From assembly GCF_002813755.1 (NCBI RefSeq), contig NZ_CP018061.1, positions 1,912,001 through 1,976,000 on the forward strand: a DNA stretch of 64,000 nt, read 5' to 3'. Origin of the DNA: Enterococcus mundtii. GTDB taxonomy: Bacteria > Bacillota > Bacilli > Lactobacillales > Enterococcaceae. The notes under the pieces were generated by a model. That model made no database searches, had not been told where the DNA came from, and saw only the letters and a list, made by a program, of their open reading frames with translations. How positions within the stretch are numbered: position 1 is the stretch's first letter; each line of letters begins with the position of its first letter. A program made the translations under genes and the position numbers. Below, piece by piece: positions 18,616-27,660 of this stretch.

Positions 18616-18916
18616 TTATAAAGGTCTATTTACTAAGAGTCAACCAAAACAGTTATTTCCACTCCTATTTACCAAAATCGGTACAGAAAAGAATATAACC
18701 ATTCTTGATTCAACAGATGAAATAAACCATTTATTTTTTAAGTAAACATCCAGTCATAAAGTAGATATAATTGTACATTGAATTTCATAAAAAAAATTTA
18801 TTTTATACGATATACACTGTATGTACATGGACATTAGATGTTAGCTACCTATTGTTGCTTAAACTGCACAGCGGCTATTTGATAATGGTTTAAATAATAA
18901 ATATGACGTTATTTAA
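18616..18916. other. AT-rich intergenic stretch without a recognisable gene
   Basis: The region between the flavoprotein promoter and the sorbitol-operon terminator has no ORF with a ribosome-binding site. I see only a small palindromic patch (TATACACTGTATGTACATG, near 18822-18840) and nothing that clearly matches a known element. Confidence 0.5.
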
Positions 18917-18959
18917 AAAGAGTCATAGAACGGATAGATCAACCATTCTATGACTCTTT
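18917..18959 (-). terminator. Terminator of the sorbitol operon
   Basis: A perfect 14-bp stem (AAAGAGTCATAGAA / TTCTATGACTCTTT) with a 15-nt loop lies about 20 bp after the aldolase stop. On the minus strand it is followed by a T-rich run. Confidence 0.85.
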
Positions 18960-18980
18960 ATTCTTTTTATTTAGAGGAAC

Positions 18981-19670
18981 TTATTGCTCTGATTCTTCTA
19001 ATGCTTTCACATCTTTGACCCCGAATGTCTCTTCCCAGTCTTTCTTAAAATCTGTCACTGCCCTATGAATAGAAGGCATACCGAATACTTGTGCAAAGAT
19101 ATCTGGTGACGCAGTAATACTATGCGCCCCTTGACGGCAAGCTTGATTGACTTGTGCGACATTTTTAAAACTAGCTGCTAAGATTTTGGTTTGAGATTGC
19201 GTTCGTTCGATTTCCATTGCTAGTGCTTTGATAATAGCAACAGCATCGATATTTAGATTTTCCATACGGTTATAATAAGGTGCCACATAATCGGCACCTG
19301 CAGCAATTGCTAAGTATCCTTGCATTTCAGAGTAGATAGCGGTAGCAGTGACATTTACTCCTTTGGCTTTCAGTTGTTTGATGGCAGCCAATCCTGGTTC
19401 GTTCACTGGTACTTTAATGAAAATATCCTTACCAAGATGATCCATGATTACTTGGGCATCAGCTAAAATCTCCTCTGCTGTTTCTCCAACTACTTGAACA
19501 TGTAAACTGGCTTTTCCAATTAACTGCTTGATTTCTTTAAAGTGAGCAAACAAATCGATCTTTCTTTCTTTTTTGATGATTGAGGGATTCGACGTTACTC
19601 CAGATAGCGGGAGGATCGATTGATAATAACGAATTTTCTCAATATTGATCGTATCTAACATAAATTCCAT
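18981..19670 (-). CDS. fsa: Transaldolase-family fructose-6-phosphate aldolase-like enzyme
   Basis: About 229 residues of the small transaldolase/FSA family. The Schiff-base lysine lies in IFIKVPVNEPGLAAIKQL, and further landmarks are SGVTSNPSII near the N-terminus and ADYVAPYYNRMEN. FSA reversibly cleaves fructose 6-phosphate to dihydroxyacetone and glyceraldehyde 3-phosphate; transaldolase activity is a possible alternative. It is the last gene of the sorbitol operon, whose dehydrogenase makes fructose 6-phosphate, so substrate and context agree. ATG 19670 follows AAAGGA at proper spacing; ATG 19679, inside that signal, is less likely. Confidence 0.85.
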   Translation of the reverse strand: MEFMLDTINIEKIRYYQSILPLSGVTSNPSIIKKERKIDLFAHFKEIKQLIGKASLHVQVVGETAEEILADAQVIMDHLGKDIFIKVPVNEPGLAAIKQLKAKGVNVTATAIYSEMQGYLAIAAGADYVAPYYNRMENLNIDAVAIIKALAMEIERTQSQTKILAASFKNVAQVNQACRQGAHSITASPDIFAQVFGMPSIHRAVTDFKKDWEETFGVKDVKALEESEQ

Positions 19671-19707
19671 TTTATTCATCCTTTCAACAGATGTGTTGCT
19701 TTGTAAT

Positions 19708-20064
19708 TTATTTAATACTGATTTTAGTCTTGATACCAATCTCTACGATTTCTTTCCCTTCAACATATAAAGTACCTGGTAATTCAGGTTTTACTGATCC
19801 GTCAAACTTGATTGTGATATGTCCAAGCTCTTTTAGATTATCATTGACCAAACTTCCAACAGACGTGATGCGATAGCTTGTCTCATTGACGAATAGCTGT
19901 TGTCCTACTTTGATCTCTCCGTGGATTGGCTGGAGTTCAATATTATAACAATAGGCTGATAGCATATCTGGTGCATCTTTTCCAAATAGAATCACGATCT
20001 TCTCTTCTTTGAATAGCGTAGCTTCTGCCCCAATCGAAGTTACGTTTGTTGAATAAACTGACAT
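19708..20064 (-). CDS. srlB: PTS glucitol/sorbitol-specific EIIA
   Basis: A 118-residue protein aligning along its length with Escherichia coli SrlB: VTSIGAEA at the start, ILFGKDAPDMLSAYC, the conserved histidine in PIHGEIKVG, and TSVGSLVNDNLKELGHITIKFDG. It passes phosphate from HPr to the EIIB domain. The start ATG 20064 follows AGGAGGGAAAAA. An upstream in-frame extension would overlap srlE and lacks a signal. It sits between srlE and the aldolase gene. Confidence 0.93.
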   Translation of the reverse strand: MSVYSTNVTSIGAEATLFKEEKIVILFGKDAPDMLSAYCYNIELQPIHGEIKVGQQLFVNETSYRITSVGSLVNDNLKELGHITIKFDGSVKPELPGTLYVEGKEIVEIGIKTKISIK

Positions 20065-20080
20065 TTTTTCCCTCCTAGAT

Positions 20081-21088
20081 TCAACTATACATTCCAAAGC
20101 TTGCTATCCATGCGACTAACACTCTGGGTACACCGTTTAAAAAGCGTGAATATAAAACGGAAGGTACGCCAACCTCTACTGTTTCAGCCTCTGCTTCTTC
20201 TAAGCCTAATCCGACAGGGATGAAATCACAAGCATTTTGAGTATTGATTGCAAATAACGCAGGTAAAGCGAGCTGTGGCGGAATATTGCCTTTACCGATT
20301 TCCACCCCGATCAGTGTCCCAATGACTTGGCTGATGACTGCCCCAGGTCCTAATAATGGAGAAAGAAACGGTAAGGAACAGATAAAACCGATGATCATCA
20401 ATCCCCAAATATTTCCTGCTAAAGGTGCCATGATATTAGCAAAGAAATTACCGATACCAGATCCTTGTATGATCCCGATCAACAAGGAAACAAATGCCAT
20501 GAACGGAATGACCGTATTGATCATCGTCTGTACACCTTCGCGTGCGGACTGATTAAAAGTTGCCACTACTTTTCCTGCACCCATGCCGATTTTTGCAATA
20601 AAATTCTGCTGTTCCGCTTTTTGTTCAGTAATTTTTTTGCTTGTATCGTATTTATATTCACGTGTTGGCCCACTCTTATTTCCTATGTTGTCAGAATGAC
20701 CGACCGTGCTTTCTTCAGTAGTCAGCGTGATTTGATTGACCCCTACTGCCGATACGTAAATGTCTTCTGTAATGTATTGTGCTAATGGTCCGCTTTTTCC
20801 TGTTGGTACGACATTGATCGTAGGTATTCCTTTTTTTGGATAGATCCCACAACGCAATGTCCCTCCGCAATCAACGATTGCTAAAGCGATTTCATTATCT
20901 GGGATAGAAGTTTTAAAGCCATTGACTGCTTCCATTCCTGTCAATTCAGCAATTTTATCGACGATTACTGGTTTTTCTCCCCCACCAGTAATATAAATAA
21001 ATTTATGTTTTTCCTCTGTTGGTGTGATCACTAATGGTCCTCCGAACCCACCAGTTCCTCTTACAACTCGAATACTGTGATAGCTCAT
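20081..21088 (-). CDS. srlE: PTS glucitol/sorbitol-specific EIIBC component
   Basis: A 335-residue protein. The N-terminal EIIB domain starts [19 protein letters not shown] and carries the probable phosphocysteine in [13 protein letters not shown] (Cys74). A C-terminal membrane part follows (VNTVIPF-type helices; [25 protein letters not shown]). In the glucitol PTS the membrane domain is split between SrlE and SrlA, and both genes are present here in the usual order. It phosphorylates sorbitol during uptake to sorbitol 6-phosphate. It lies 15 bp after srlA. Confidence 0.93.
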   Translation of the reverse strand: MSYHSIRVVRGTGGFGGPLVITPTEEKHKFIYITGGGEKPVIVDKIAELTGMEAVNGFKTSIPDNEIALAIVDCGGTLRCGIYPKKGIPTINVVPTGKSGPLAQYITEDIYVSAVGVNQITLTTEESTVGHSDNIGNKSGPTREYKYDTSKKITEQKAEQQNFIAKIGMGAGKVVATFNQSAREGVQTMINTVIPFMAFVSLLIGIIQGSGIGNFFANIMAPLAGNIWGLMIIGFICSLPFLSPLLGPGAVISQVIGTLIGVEIGKGNIPPQLALPALFAINTQNACDFIPVGLGLEEAEAETVEVGVPSVLYSRFLNGVPRVLVAWIASFGMYS

Positions 21089-21103
21089 TTTTTCACTTCC
21101 TCC

Positions 21104-21658
21104 TTATTCTGTCGCTGTTTCTACTGTTTTACTCAGAGTGACTCCTTGTTGTTTACAAACATATGCGGTTGTAAAGTCTGTTACCCAGCCACCAATAAAA
21201 TTCATAAGAATTCCGACAAACATATAACGCACAGCTAATTCCATTGAATTCAATCCTAAGGTTGTGATTCCTTGGGCGATTCCTAACCAAACAAATAATT
21301 CACCCGGATTGATGTGGGGAAAGACGCCATTGCTCGTATGACAAAATTGTGCTTGAGAAGCATAATAGCTTGGCTTGTAATATTCAGGCAAAAAGCGAGC
21401 CATTGTAAAAGACATCGGATTTCCCAACATAAAGGCAGATAAAAAAGGTAAGATCAAATATCTTGTGACGGGATTCTTCGTTGATAGTTTGGCAACTTTA
21501 GTTACTCGTTCTTCACCTAAGAAAGCAATCAGTGTATTCATTGCTACCATTAGGATCAACACTACAGGGACGATACCAGTCATCCAAGATACAAAAGTTT
21601 CCGCACCCGTTTCAAATAAACCGATGAAGCCTTCCGCAAATTTTGTGATATATTCCAT
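21104..21658 (-). CDS. srlA: PTS glucitol/sorbitol-specific EIIC component
   Basis: A 184-residue membrane protein, the usual length of SrlA. It has the family sequence FLSAFMLGNPMSFTMARFLPE, then QFCHTSNGVFPHINPGELFVWLGIAQG. It forms half of the sorbitol channel with the membrane part of SrlE. Its start meets the end of gutM at the same base, implying coupled translation. No truncation or missing motif is seen. Confidence 0.93.
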   Translation of the reverse strand: MEYITKFAEGFIGLFETGAETFVSWMTGIVPVVLILMVAMNTLIAFLGEERVTKVAKLSTKNPVTRYLILPFLSAFMLGNPMSFTMARFLPEYYKPSYYASQAQFCHTSNGVFPHINPGELFVWLGIAQGITTLGLNSMELAVRYMFVGILMNFIGGWVTDFTTAYVCKQQGVTLSKTVETATE

Positions 21659-22140
21659 TATTCAACACTCCTTTTTCTTGATAGGTATTGTTTTTTCCAT
21701 AAACTGAATTGAATGCCAAGCATCGTAAGTGGGGAAGGTAGCGATTCTTCTTGATAATTGCCTAATTCTACCCGCAAATAGATTTCTCTGGCATTTACCA
21801 TTGCTTGTTGCACCAATTTATTTTCTGTTCGCACCAAAGGATGATAGTTGTCGATGTAGTGGATATCTGTTCCAATATATTGTGGCAATAGACGAAATTT
21901 TGCTAGGACAGTTACGCCCTGCATCTTTCGCGCATCAATAATGATCCCTTTTTGATCGACAGCAAACATGACGATCGTTCCTGCTTTGATTTTTCCAGAT
22001 CGACGACCGATAGCCACCTTCCCTTTTCTGCGCATTTCTAGATAGATTTGATTAAAGTGTTTGATTTGTTTCATTCCAAATATTACTTGCAGTCCGTAAG
22101 CAGCAAGTGCAAATGCGCCGAATATATATATGAAGTTCAT
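21658..22140 (-). CDS. gutM: Glucitol operon activator-type protein GutM
   Basis: A 160-residue protein with an N-terminal membrane helix (FIYIFGAFALAAYGLQVIFGM) and the GutM family core (KIKAGTIVMFAVDQKGIIIDARKMQGVTVLAKFR). GutM/SrlM is required for activity of PRD-type sorbitol regulators in lactobacilli, probably by tethering or presenting them to the PTS. ATG 22140 is chosen because AAAGGGGG lies just upstream and ATG overlaps the gutR stop as ATGA. The longer in-frame start at 22167 lacks a signal. Confidence 0.88.
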   Translation of the reverse strand: MNFIYIFGAFALAAYGLQVIFGMKQIKHFNQIYLEMRRKGKVAIGRRSGKIKAGTIVMFAVDQKGIIIDARKMQGVTVLAKFRLLPQYIGTDIHYIDNYHPLVRTENKLVQQAMVNAREIYLRVELGNYQEESLPSPLTMLGIQFSLWKKQYLSRKRSVE

Positions 22141-23999
22141 GTTATGACCCCCTTTCGTATCATCCAATTTTGTAACCCAACTAAATCATCCAAACGACAT
22201 AGTTCACTTCTAAATTCAGGATCGCCAATAACAGCAAAAAGCTGATCATACAGTTTTAGCAATTCTTTTTCTTTTTCCATCGTTAGATCTTGTGGAATGG
22301 CTAACAACAAGACGACTTGCACTTGTCCGTTGATCGTGGAGATCCCTTTCCTAAAGATCCCCACTGATAAAATAATTTCAGCCGATTTTTTATTGATGGC
22401 ATGAGGAAAAGCAATTCCATATTCAAAAATCGTACTCCTTAACTTTTCTCTAATAAACAATTGCTCCTTAAATTCTTGATCGACCATACCTTTGCTCTCA
22501 AGAGATTCAAGCATATGATCAAGATTTTGTTTGTAGGGTTTCTTTTCATTTAAAATCTCAAAATCTAGTTTTAAGTGATGAACATTTGCAGCTCTCAACT
22601 TTTCTGCTTTACGCCACTCTTCTTGCAACCAAGTTTCGTTGAATAGATTGATCAATCGAATGATTGGCGTATGTTTCTTTACATTTTTCAGAGGAATGGT
22701 TGTAAAAACAGCAAAATATTGGTCTAAGTCTTCCTGCTGATACTCCTCCTCAGAAAAATGGACCATGCTTATTTGAGGACCCAAAACCCGTTCCAATTGA
22801 CGGCGAATAATCAAAGCTGTTCCTTTTCCGGTATTACAGACAATTGCAATTTCTTTGTGTTCGTTATTACTGGTTTGTTTCCTCAATGCAAGTTCAAAAT
22901 AAAAGGCAATATAGCTGATTTCTACAGTCGGAACCACTCGTTGTAACTGCTCCCCAATCTGCTGTAGACCAATTTTTGCCAGTTCATAGGCTAGAGGATA
23001 TTGGGATTCGATTTCACCATAGAACAGATCTTGCAGCTCTATTCGAAAAATCAAACGATTGAGCATGTAAATGAAATGCTCTTTTATTTCATGAACTAAG
23101 AAGGTTTCATCAAATTCTACTAGTAAATTTTTATGGATTCTCTCTATCATTTGTTGAAATAACTGTTCGATTTTTTGCTCATCAATAGTAGACTTATCCA
23201 TGCCAACGATAGCACTTATATTAAGAGGAAAACTAAGAAAAGCTTGTTCTGTTTGGCTTAGTGTGATGCTATATTCATATTCCAAATGATGGATCAATTC
23301 GACAAAAGCAGGATGACTCGTCATAAGGTCCATATACTCATTTGGCAAGTCTACCAGTATATTTCCTTTAAGGAGTCGTTTCATTGTAATAGAAATCGTT
23401 TTTTTCAAAAGAAGACCCTGATTTTTAGGTAAATTAAATTTTTGAACTAAGTGTTCTACGAAATCTTGTGTGCGTTCTGATAATGGACGTTCTGCAAAAT
23501 ATTCTTGTACATAATGAAGGTGTAACAGTCGTAGATCCAGTTCTTCTCCACGCATACGCAGTCCACGATTCGGCGTGCCAATCACTTCGACATCAAAAGA
23601 GGAAATCAGTTTTTTCATCACTCGTAGATCTTTGACGACAGTACTTCGGCTGACCCCTAATGCTTCTGACAAATCATCGATCAGCAAAAAATCTTTTTGC
23701 TCGATCAGCTTCTTGAGAATAAAGAAAACTCTTTTACTGCAAGAATTAAAATCGCTCTTCCGCTTCAAACTGCCGTTCATTATCAAGTCAAATTTTTCAA
23801 AATTTTCAATTTCGATATGAAAAGCATTCTTATGTTGAACGATTTCTGCAATTCCAATCAATTCTTCGTTTAAAGATTCAATGCTGGTTTTCACCGTTTG
23901 CGTACTTGTATTCAGCTTTTGTTTCAACCCGCCGATTCTCATTTCTTTGTGGGTAACCAGTAATTGTAGAATTTGATACCATCTGTTCACTACCGTCAT
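22137..23999 (-). CDS. gutR: PRD-containing PTS-controlled transcriptional activator of the sorbitol operon (GutR/MtlR type)
   Basis: A 620-residue regulator. Two helix-turn-helix segments (residues about 1-60 and 95-150, LSEALGVSRSTVVKDL) precede two PRD domains (about 170-390). An EIIB-like domain follows with its cysteine in IAIVCNTGKGTALIIRRQL, then an EIIA (fructose/mannitol) domain with phospho-histidine in GIAFPHAINK. Activity is expected to depend on phosphorylation by HPr and sorbitol EII proteins. It lies second in the operon, after gutF and before gutM, as in the Lacticaseibacillus casei gutFRMCBA operon. All phosphorylation sites of the C-terminal domains appear intact. Confidence 0.9.
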   Translation of the reverse strand: MTVVNRWYQILQLLVTHKEMRIGGLKQKLNTSTQTVKTSIESLNEELIGIAEIVQHKNAFHIEIENFEKFDLIMNGSLKRKSDFNSCSKRVFFILKKLIEQKDFLLIDDLSEALGVSRSTVVKDLRVMKKLISSFDVEVIGTPNRGLRMRGEELDLRLLHLHYVQEYFAERPLSERTQDFVEHLVQKFNLPKNQGLLLKKTISITMKRLLKGNILVDLPNEYMDLMTSHPAFVELIHHLEYEYSITLSQTEQAFLSFPLNISAIVGMDKSTIDEQKIEQLFQQMIERIHKNLLVEFDETFLVHEIKEHFIYMLNRLIFRIELQDLFYGEIESQYPLAYELAKIGLQQIGEQLQRVVPTVEISYIAFYFELALRKQTSNNEHKEIAIVCNTGKGTALIIRRQLERVLGPQISMVHFSEEEYQQEDLDQYFAVFTTIPLKNVKKHTPIIRLINLFNETWLQEEWRKAEKLRAANVHHLKLDFEILNEKKPYKQNLDHMLESLESKGMVDQEFKEQLFIREKLRSTIFEYGIAFPHAINKKSAEIILSVGIFRKGISTINGQVQVVLLLAIPQDLTMEKEKELLKLYDQLFAVIGDPEFRSELCRLDDLVGLQNWMIRKGVIT

Positions 24000-24015
24000 T
24001 TACTTCCCCCACTTT

Positions 24016-24816
24016 TTATCCTCTAGTTTTTCCTCCGGCCACATTTGTGGTTACTCCAGTGATATAACTCGAACGATCAGATAGATAGTAACTAACTAAG
24101 TCAGCGACTTCTTTTAATTTCCCGCTTCGACCTAATGGAATCGTGCTTGTTTTGGCATAACCTGCTCTAAGCTCTTCAATCGTGATGCCACGAGTATAGG
24201 CCAAGGCTTCTTCATAAGAAAGTGTGCGTAGTCCGGTTTCCTCCATGATTCCTGGAGCAATCCCTATTACCCGAACATTTGATTTTCCTAACTCTTTTGC
24301 CCAAGATCGAGTAAAGCTGTTGACAGCGGCTTTCGTTGCAGCATAAGCACTTTGTCCCTCTGAACCTTCAAGTCCTGATTCAGAAGACATATTGATGATA
24401 ACTCCTTCTCCTTTAGCAACTAAAATTCTACTTACTGCTTGAGTCATCAAATACAAACCTTTTTGATTGATTGCGATGATTTTGTCAAAGACTTCCTCGG
24501 ATAATTCATATTCCCCGTGCGCGTGCTTTTTATCCACTAATAAGCGCGGAATGTTGATTCCTGCATTGTTGACCAACCCATCGATCGTACCAAAGTGATC
24601 CTTTACTTTTGCAACTCCAGCTTCTACCTCTTGTCGTAATGTTATATTGGTTTTTACAAACAATAATCGTTGATGTTTAAGTGTCGAATCTTTAATATCA
24701 AAATTTGCTACATTGACATGTTGTTCCAATAAACTTTCGACGATACTTTTCCCGATACCAGAAGATCCTCCGGTTACAATAATCGTTTTCCCCTCAATGT
24801 TCAGCCAATTTGTCAT
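24016..24816 (-). CDS. gutF: Short-chain dehydrogenase, sorbitol-6-phosphate 2-dehydrogenase (GutF type)
   Basis: A 266-residue classical SDR: cofactor motif TGGSSGIG near residue 16, NNAG near 87, catalytic Ser in INMSSESG and YxxxK as YAATK. It should oxidise sorbitol 6-phosphate to fructose 6-phosphate with NAD. SDRs are hard to assign by sequence alone, but position as first gene of a complete sorbitol PTS operon makes this strong. The start at 24816 follows AGGGGTGATC. A cre site lies 20 bp upstream of the start. Confidence 0.88.
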   Translation of the reverse strand: MTNWLNIEGKTIIVTGGSSGIGKSIVESLLEQHVNVANFDIKDSTLKHQRLLFVKTNITLRQEVEAGVAKVKDHFGTIDGLVNNAGINIPRLLVDKKHAHGEYELSEEVFDKIIAINQKGLYLMTQAVSRILVAKGEGVIINMSSESGLEGSEGQSAYAATKAAVNSFTRSWAKELGKSNVRVIGIAPGIMEETGLRTLSYEEALAYTRGITIEELRAGYAKTSTIPLGRSGKLKEVADLVSYYLSDRSSYITGVTTNVAGGKTRG

Positions 24817-24835
24817 AAGCGATCACCCCTTTTTT

Positions 24836-24849
24836 TGTTTACGCTTTCA
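24836..24849 (-). promoter_or_regulatory. cre site at the sorbitol operon promoter
   Basis: The minus strand reads TGAAAGCGTAAACA, matching the CcpA operator core with every conserved position satisfied. It directly follows a TATACT -10-like hexamer (24853-24848, partly overlapping). CcpA bound here would block transcription initiation of gutF. The -35 region is weak, as expected for an activator-dependent promoter. Confidence 0.8.
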
Positions 24850-24873
24850 GTATAGCTACGTAGAGGAAAATAA

Positions 24874-24917
24874 TTAAGCCAGACTTTTTTTGAGTTTCCA
24901 AAAAAAATCTGACTTAA
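24874..24917 (-). terminator. Hairpin between the LPKTA surface-protein gene and the sorbitol promoter
   Basis: TTAAGCCAGACTTTTTTTG and CAAAAAAAATCTGACTTAA form a 19-bp stem with two mismatches, which become G-U pairs in minus-strand RNA, and a six-base loop. It lies 83 bp after the stop of the surface protein gene and is followed by TTATTTT, so a terminator is likely. It also sits just upstream of the sorbitol promoter, where an activator operator would be expected. Confidence 0.6.
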
Positions 24918-24999
24918 TGTCTTTTTATAAGTGATGCTTTTTTTATTTACTAGTTCTTTGCTCTATTCTATTTTTTTACATGAGCATTATCTTTCAGTT

Positions 25000-26472
25000 T
25001 TATCGGCTACCTTCTGATTTTGAACGTTTCAACCAGTATATTGCCACTATAAAGACTATGATCATACCCAAGCCAACCAAGATATTCGAGTACATCGATT
25101 GTTCTGCTGTTTTCGGAAGCTGTCTGACTTTTCTTGAATGGTTGATGGGGGTTTTAGTATACGTGACTTGTTCCTTATTCATTACTTTTGTTATCGCTTT
25201 AGTTATTTCAGTCGTTTTGACTGTTTCACTCACTTTCTTTACCTCTGCTTGTTTGATTGGTGGTGACACAGGCTCAATGAATTTTGGCAATTTTTCCCAT
25301 TGTGCGGTATAAGTCATATCACCTTCAACAAACTCGCTGACAGTTGGCGTCCAACCGATGAATTTATAGCCTTCTCTTGATGGCGTTCCACTAAACGCCG
25401 GAGTTGCTACGCCTTTAGTCAAATCTGAAAACACTTGATTATCGAAAACAGTTTGATTTTCTACACCGTCTGTATAGATCACTTGGTAATTGATGGTTTG
25501 TGGAATCACAGGTTCCCAAATAGCTGTGTAAGTTACATCACCAGTCACTGTATCAGTTACTGCTTTATCCCATCCTTTAAATGTATACCCAGCTCTTGTA
25601 GGTTGCCCACTAAATGTGGGTGTCGCAGAACCGGCGACTAAATCTTTAAAGACTTGATCTGCAAAAATTTCCTCATCTGGTACACCGTCTGTATAGTTGA
25701 CCTGATAAGTCGGAACGGGTTCCCATATGGCTGTATAGATTGCGTTGCTAGTTACTGTCTCACTGACGGTTGGACTCCAACCAGCGAATGTATAACCTTT
25801 TCTTGTTGGCTCTTCACCAAAAGTAGGTGTCGTAGCTCCTGGTTCAATACGTTTGAATGTTTGATCCTCGAATACAACTTCATTCTCCACGCCATCGACA
25901 TAACTCACCGTATAGGATTCAATTGGTGTAAATGAGGCATTTACTCTAATTTCAGCTACTCGCGAAGCATTGGATGCATCTACAGGTAGTGAAACATGAA
26001 TTTCAAGTGTATTTATATCACCGATTTCACCTTCGATGGAAAATGGAACTCCGATCATACGTACACTTGGATCTAGGTATGGATTCGTATGACTGAATAG
26101 CTCGCCGACCTGATATTTTCCTAATGAGGTCCCATTTAGAAAAACTTCCAGCTCCATCTCACTAGGATTTCTTCTTTCCGCATCAGTATTATCTAGCGTA
26201 CTTAGATCAACCATGACCATTGCCACACCACTTTGTTGATTTTGAGATAATAGCTTCACTTGTGTTGAAAAAATCCCTGGAGAACTTCCAGGATTGATTT
26301 GTGCACCATTAAAGCGCCACGGGATCATTTCATCTTCCCCGACGTCATAATAATCAATGCCATTTGCAGAATAAGACACTTCTGAATTGACTCCTGAAGT
26401 TGCCGCAGAAACATTTGGGTTGAACCCTACAAATACAAGAAAAACAATAAAACACGATACTATCTTTTTCAT
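25000..26472 (-). CDS. LPXTG-type (LPKTA) surface protein with three InlB B-repeats
   Basis: A 490-residue secreted protein. After a signal peptide (MKKIVSCFIVFLVFVGFNPNVSAA) comes a unique domain of about 165 residues. Three Listeria-Bacteroides (Flg_new) repeats follow, each with TPxFxxxPxRxGYxFxGW and ending YTAxWE. A Lys-rich linker leads to RQLPKTAEQ, a membrane helix and a basic tail. It should be sortase-anchored to the wall. Repeats of this kind occur in adhesins; a ligand cannot be read. The start at 26472 follows GGAGG. No neighbouring sortase is seen, and it seems to be a single-gene unit. Confidence 0.85.
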   Translation of the reverse strand: MKKIVSCFIVFLVFVGFNPNVSAATSGVNSEVSYSANGIDYYDVGEDEMIPWRFNGAQINPGSSPGIFSTQVKLLSQNQQSGVAMVMVDLSTLDNTDAERRNPSEMELEVFLNGTSLGKYQVGELFSHTNPYLDPSVRMIGVPFSIEGEIGDINTLEIHVSLPVDASNASRVAEIRVNASFTPIESYTVSYVDGVENEVVFEDQTFKRIEPGATTPTFGEEPTRKGYTFAGWSPTVSETVTSNAIYTAIWEPVPTYQVNYTDGVPDEEIFADQVFKDLVAGSATPTFSGQPTRAGYTFKGWDKAVTDTVTGDVTYTAIWEPVIPQTINYQVIYTDGVENQTVFDNQVFSDLTKGVATPAFSGTPSREGYKFIGWTPTVSEFVEGDMTYTAQWEKLPKFIEPVSPPIKQAEVKKVSETVKTTEITKAITKVMNKEQVTYTKTPINHSRKVRQLPKTAEQSMYSNILVGLGMIIVFIVAIYWLKRSKSEGSR

Positions 26473-26519
26473 AATGATCCTCCATTCTGGCATGAAGTCA
26501 ATAACCATATTGTGTTAAC

Positions 26520-27113
26520 ACTTTAAATTGCTCAATGATGAACAATAAAAATCGCATATACCTCTATTTATTAAACCCCCTTTTTCCGAAAAAAATAATG
26601 ATAATAAACTCGATCATAAATTTAAACTCCTGCCTCTCTATTTAGTTGTGATGTTCCATTCGCTTTTAATTTATTATTAATATTACAAAAAATATAAAAG
26701 CCTTAGATTATCCTTTGAAATTGTTATTTTTTAATTAATCAGCTGTTTTTAGCAGTTTATAAAGATGATAAATATCTTAATCTCAAGTAAATTATAACAA
26801 ATTAAACATTAAAATTGTATGAATTTTTACATACCTAATCCTCAGAATGCCAATAAAACAGTAATTAAATATGTTCTATTTTTGGTTTAAGTTATCTTGT
26901 TTATTAAATTAAATTAATTCCATTGCTTCTTTCAAGCTATGTATATTTCTATTTGAAGTTATAAAAAAACTCAACAATGTTATTAAATTCACAAATATAT
27001 TTTTTTAATCACTTCATATTTTCTAACTTTATCGATTATGTTGAACAGAAAAGTAAAATAAAATGATTGCTCATCTGTCTATAACAATTAACTTTTTTTA
27101 AAAAAGGTACACC
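26520..27113. other. Very AT-rich intergenic region, no gene seen
   Basis: Nearly 600 bp of about 80% A+T lies between the LPKTA gene promoter and the TfoX remnant terminator. I find no ORF with a ribosome-binding site and no strong hairpin. The base composition differs from nearby genes and may mark an old insertion or a regulatory upstream region of the surface-protein gene. Confidence 0.5.
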
Positions 27114-27170
27114 AAAATAAGCAATGAAATCCGGAACTAGCCACCATGTCCAGATTTCATTGCTTATTTT
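27114..27170. terminator. Strong bidirectional hairpin after the TfoX-like remnant
   Basis: Perfect 18-bp arms at 27114-27131 (core AATAAGCAATGAAATC) and 27153-27170, loop 21 nt, with T runs on the plus side. It lies directly after the stop codon of the minus-strand TfoX-like ORF. Confidence 0.8.
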
Positions 27171-27171
27171 T

Positions 27172-27429
27172 TTAGCATAGGCTTCGATAGAATTGCTTCA
27201 ACTTTTCTTTTTCCTCTTTTGATAAAGCTTGCACAGGCTTGCCTTTTCTCGCTCCTTCGATTCCATATAGCATATGGAGACAGGCGCCACTGTCCACCTT
27301 TTGACGAATTTCAAAAAATATCTATTCCGCTCCCTTTTCTTTAAATTGTTCTTCCGTTGTCACACCAATCTTTCGTAAATTTTCTTCTAATACTTTCCCT
27401 ATATTCGGTAGATTACTTAACTCTGTCAT
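27172..27429 (-). pseudogene. TfoX C-terminal-domain-like ORF with an internal amber codon
   Basis: Minus-strand ATG 27429 is preceded by GGAGGG. The frame reads MTELSNLPNIGKVLEENL, continues through GVTTEEQFKEKGAE, then meets TAG at 27324-27322 (codon 36). It continues in the same frame (IFFEIRQKVDSGACLHMLYG, then KGKPVQALSKEEKEKLKQF) to TAA at 27174-27172. Both halves match the TfoX/Sxy C-terminal helix-hairpin domain, which normally runs unbroken over about 80 residues. One base change (CAG or a similar codon to TAG) explains the break. It is probably a recent pseudogene; a sequencing error is possible. Confidence 0.75.
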
Positions 27430-27660
27430 GAGATTCCCTCCAAAAGTCTGGCTTTGATATATTGCATAGTACACTTAGAATATTCTATCGTTTTTCTTTA
27501 GTATACCATTTTGAGAAACGCACTAGCAATTCAGATAAGAACGCTACTTCGAAAGAAAGTAAACTGTTTCTTTTAGCTGCTCAATGTAGGCTTGCTCCTG
27601 TAAAACTTGAATCTTCTGCTTTTTTCAGATATCATTGGTTCGTAACTAAATATGATTTTG
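27430..27660 (+). other. Leader and promoter region of the thiamine salvage operon
   Basis: About 230 bp between the TfoX-like start and the TPP aptamer. It must hold the promoter of the plus-strand thi operon, but I cannot fix a convincing -35/-10 pair. A weak coding-like patch on the minus strand (reading QVLQEQAYIEQLKETVYFLSK, about 27551-27612) has no start and is not called. Confidence 0.4.

Noticed and set aside
18386..18745. Plus-strand ORF upstream of the flavoprotein gene
   Set aside because: It overlaps the flavoprotein start and its promoter on the other strand and has no ribosome-binding site. The translation is biased towards Lys, Tyr, Leu and Phe as expected of AT-rich noncoding DNA.
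24874..24917. Imperfect palindrome as a GutR operator
   Set aside because: It lies close to the sorbitol promoter, but its position after the surface-protein stop, its G-U pairs in minus-strand RNA and the T-rich flank fit a terminator better. An operator role is not excluded.
27540..27620. Coding-like patch on the minus strand before the TPP riboswitch
   Set aside because: It is only about 20 residues, with no start, no ribosome-binding site and no recognised match.
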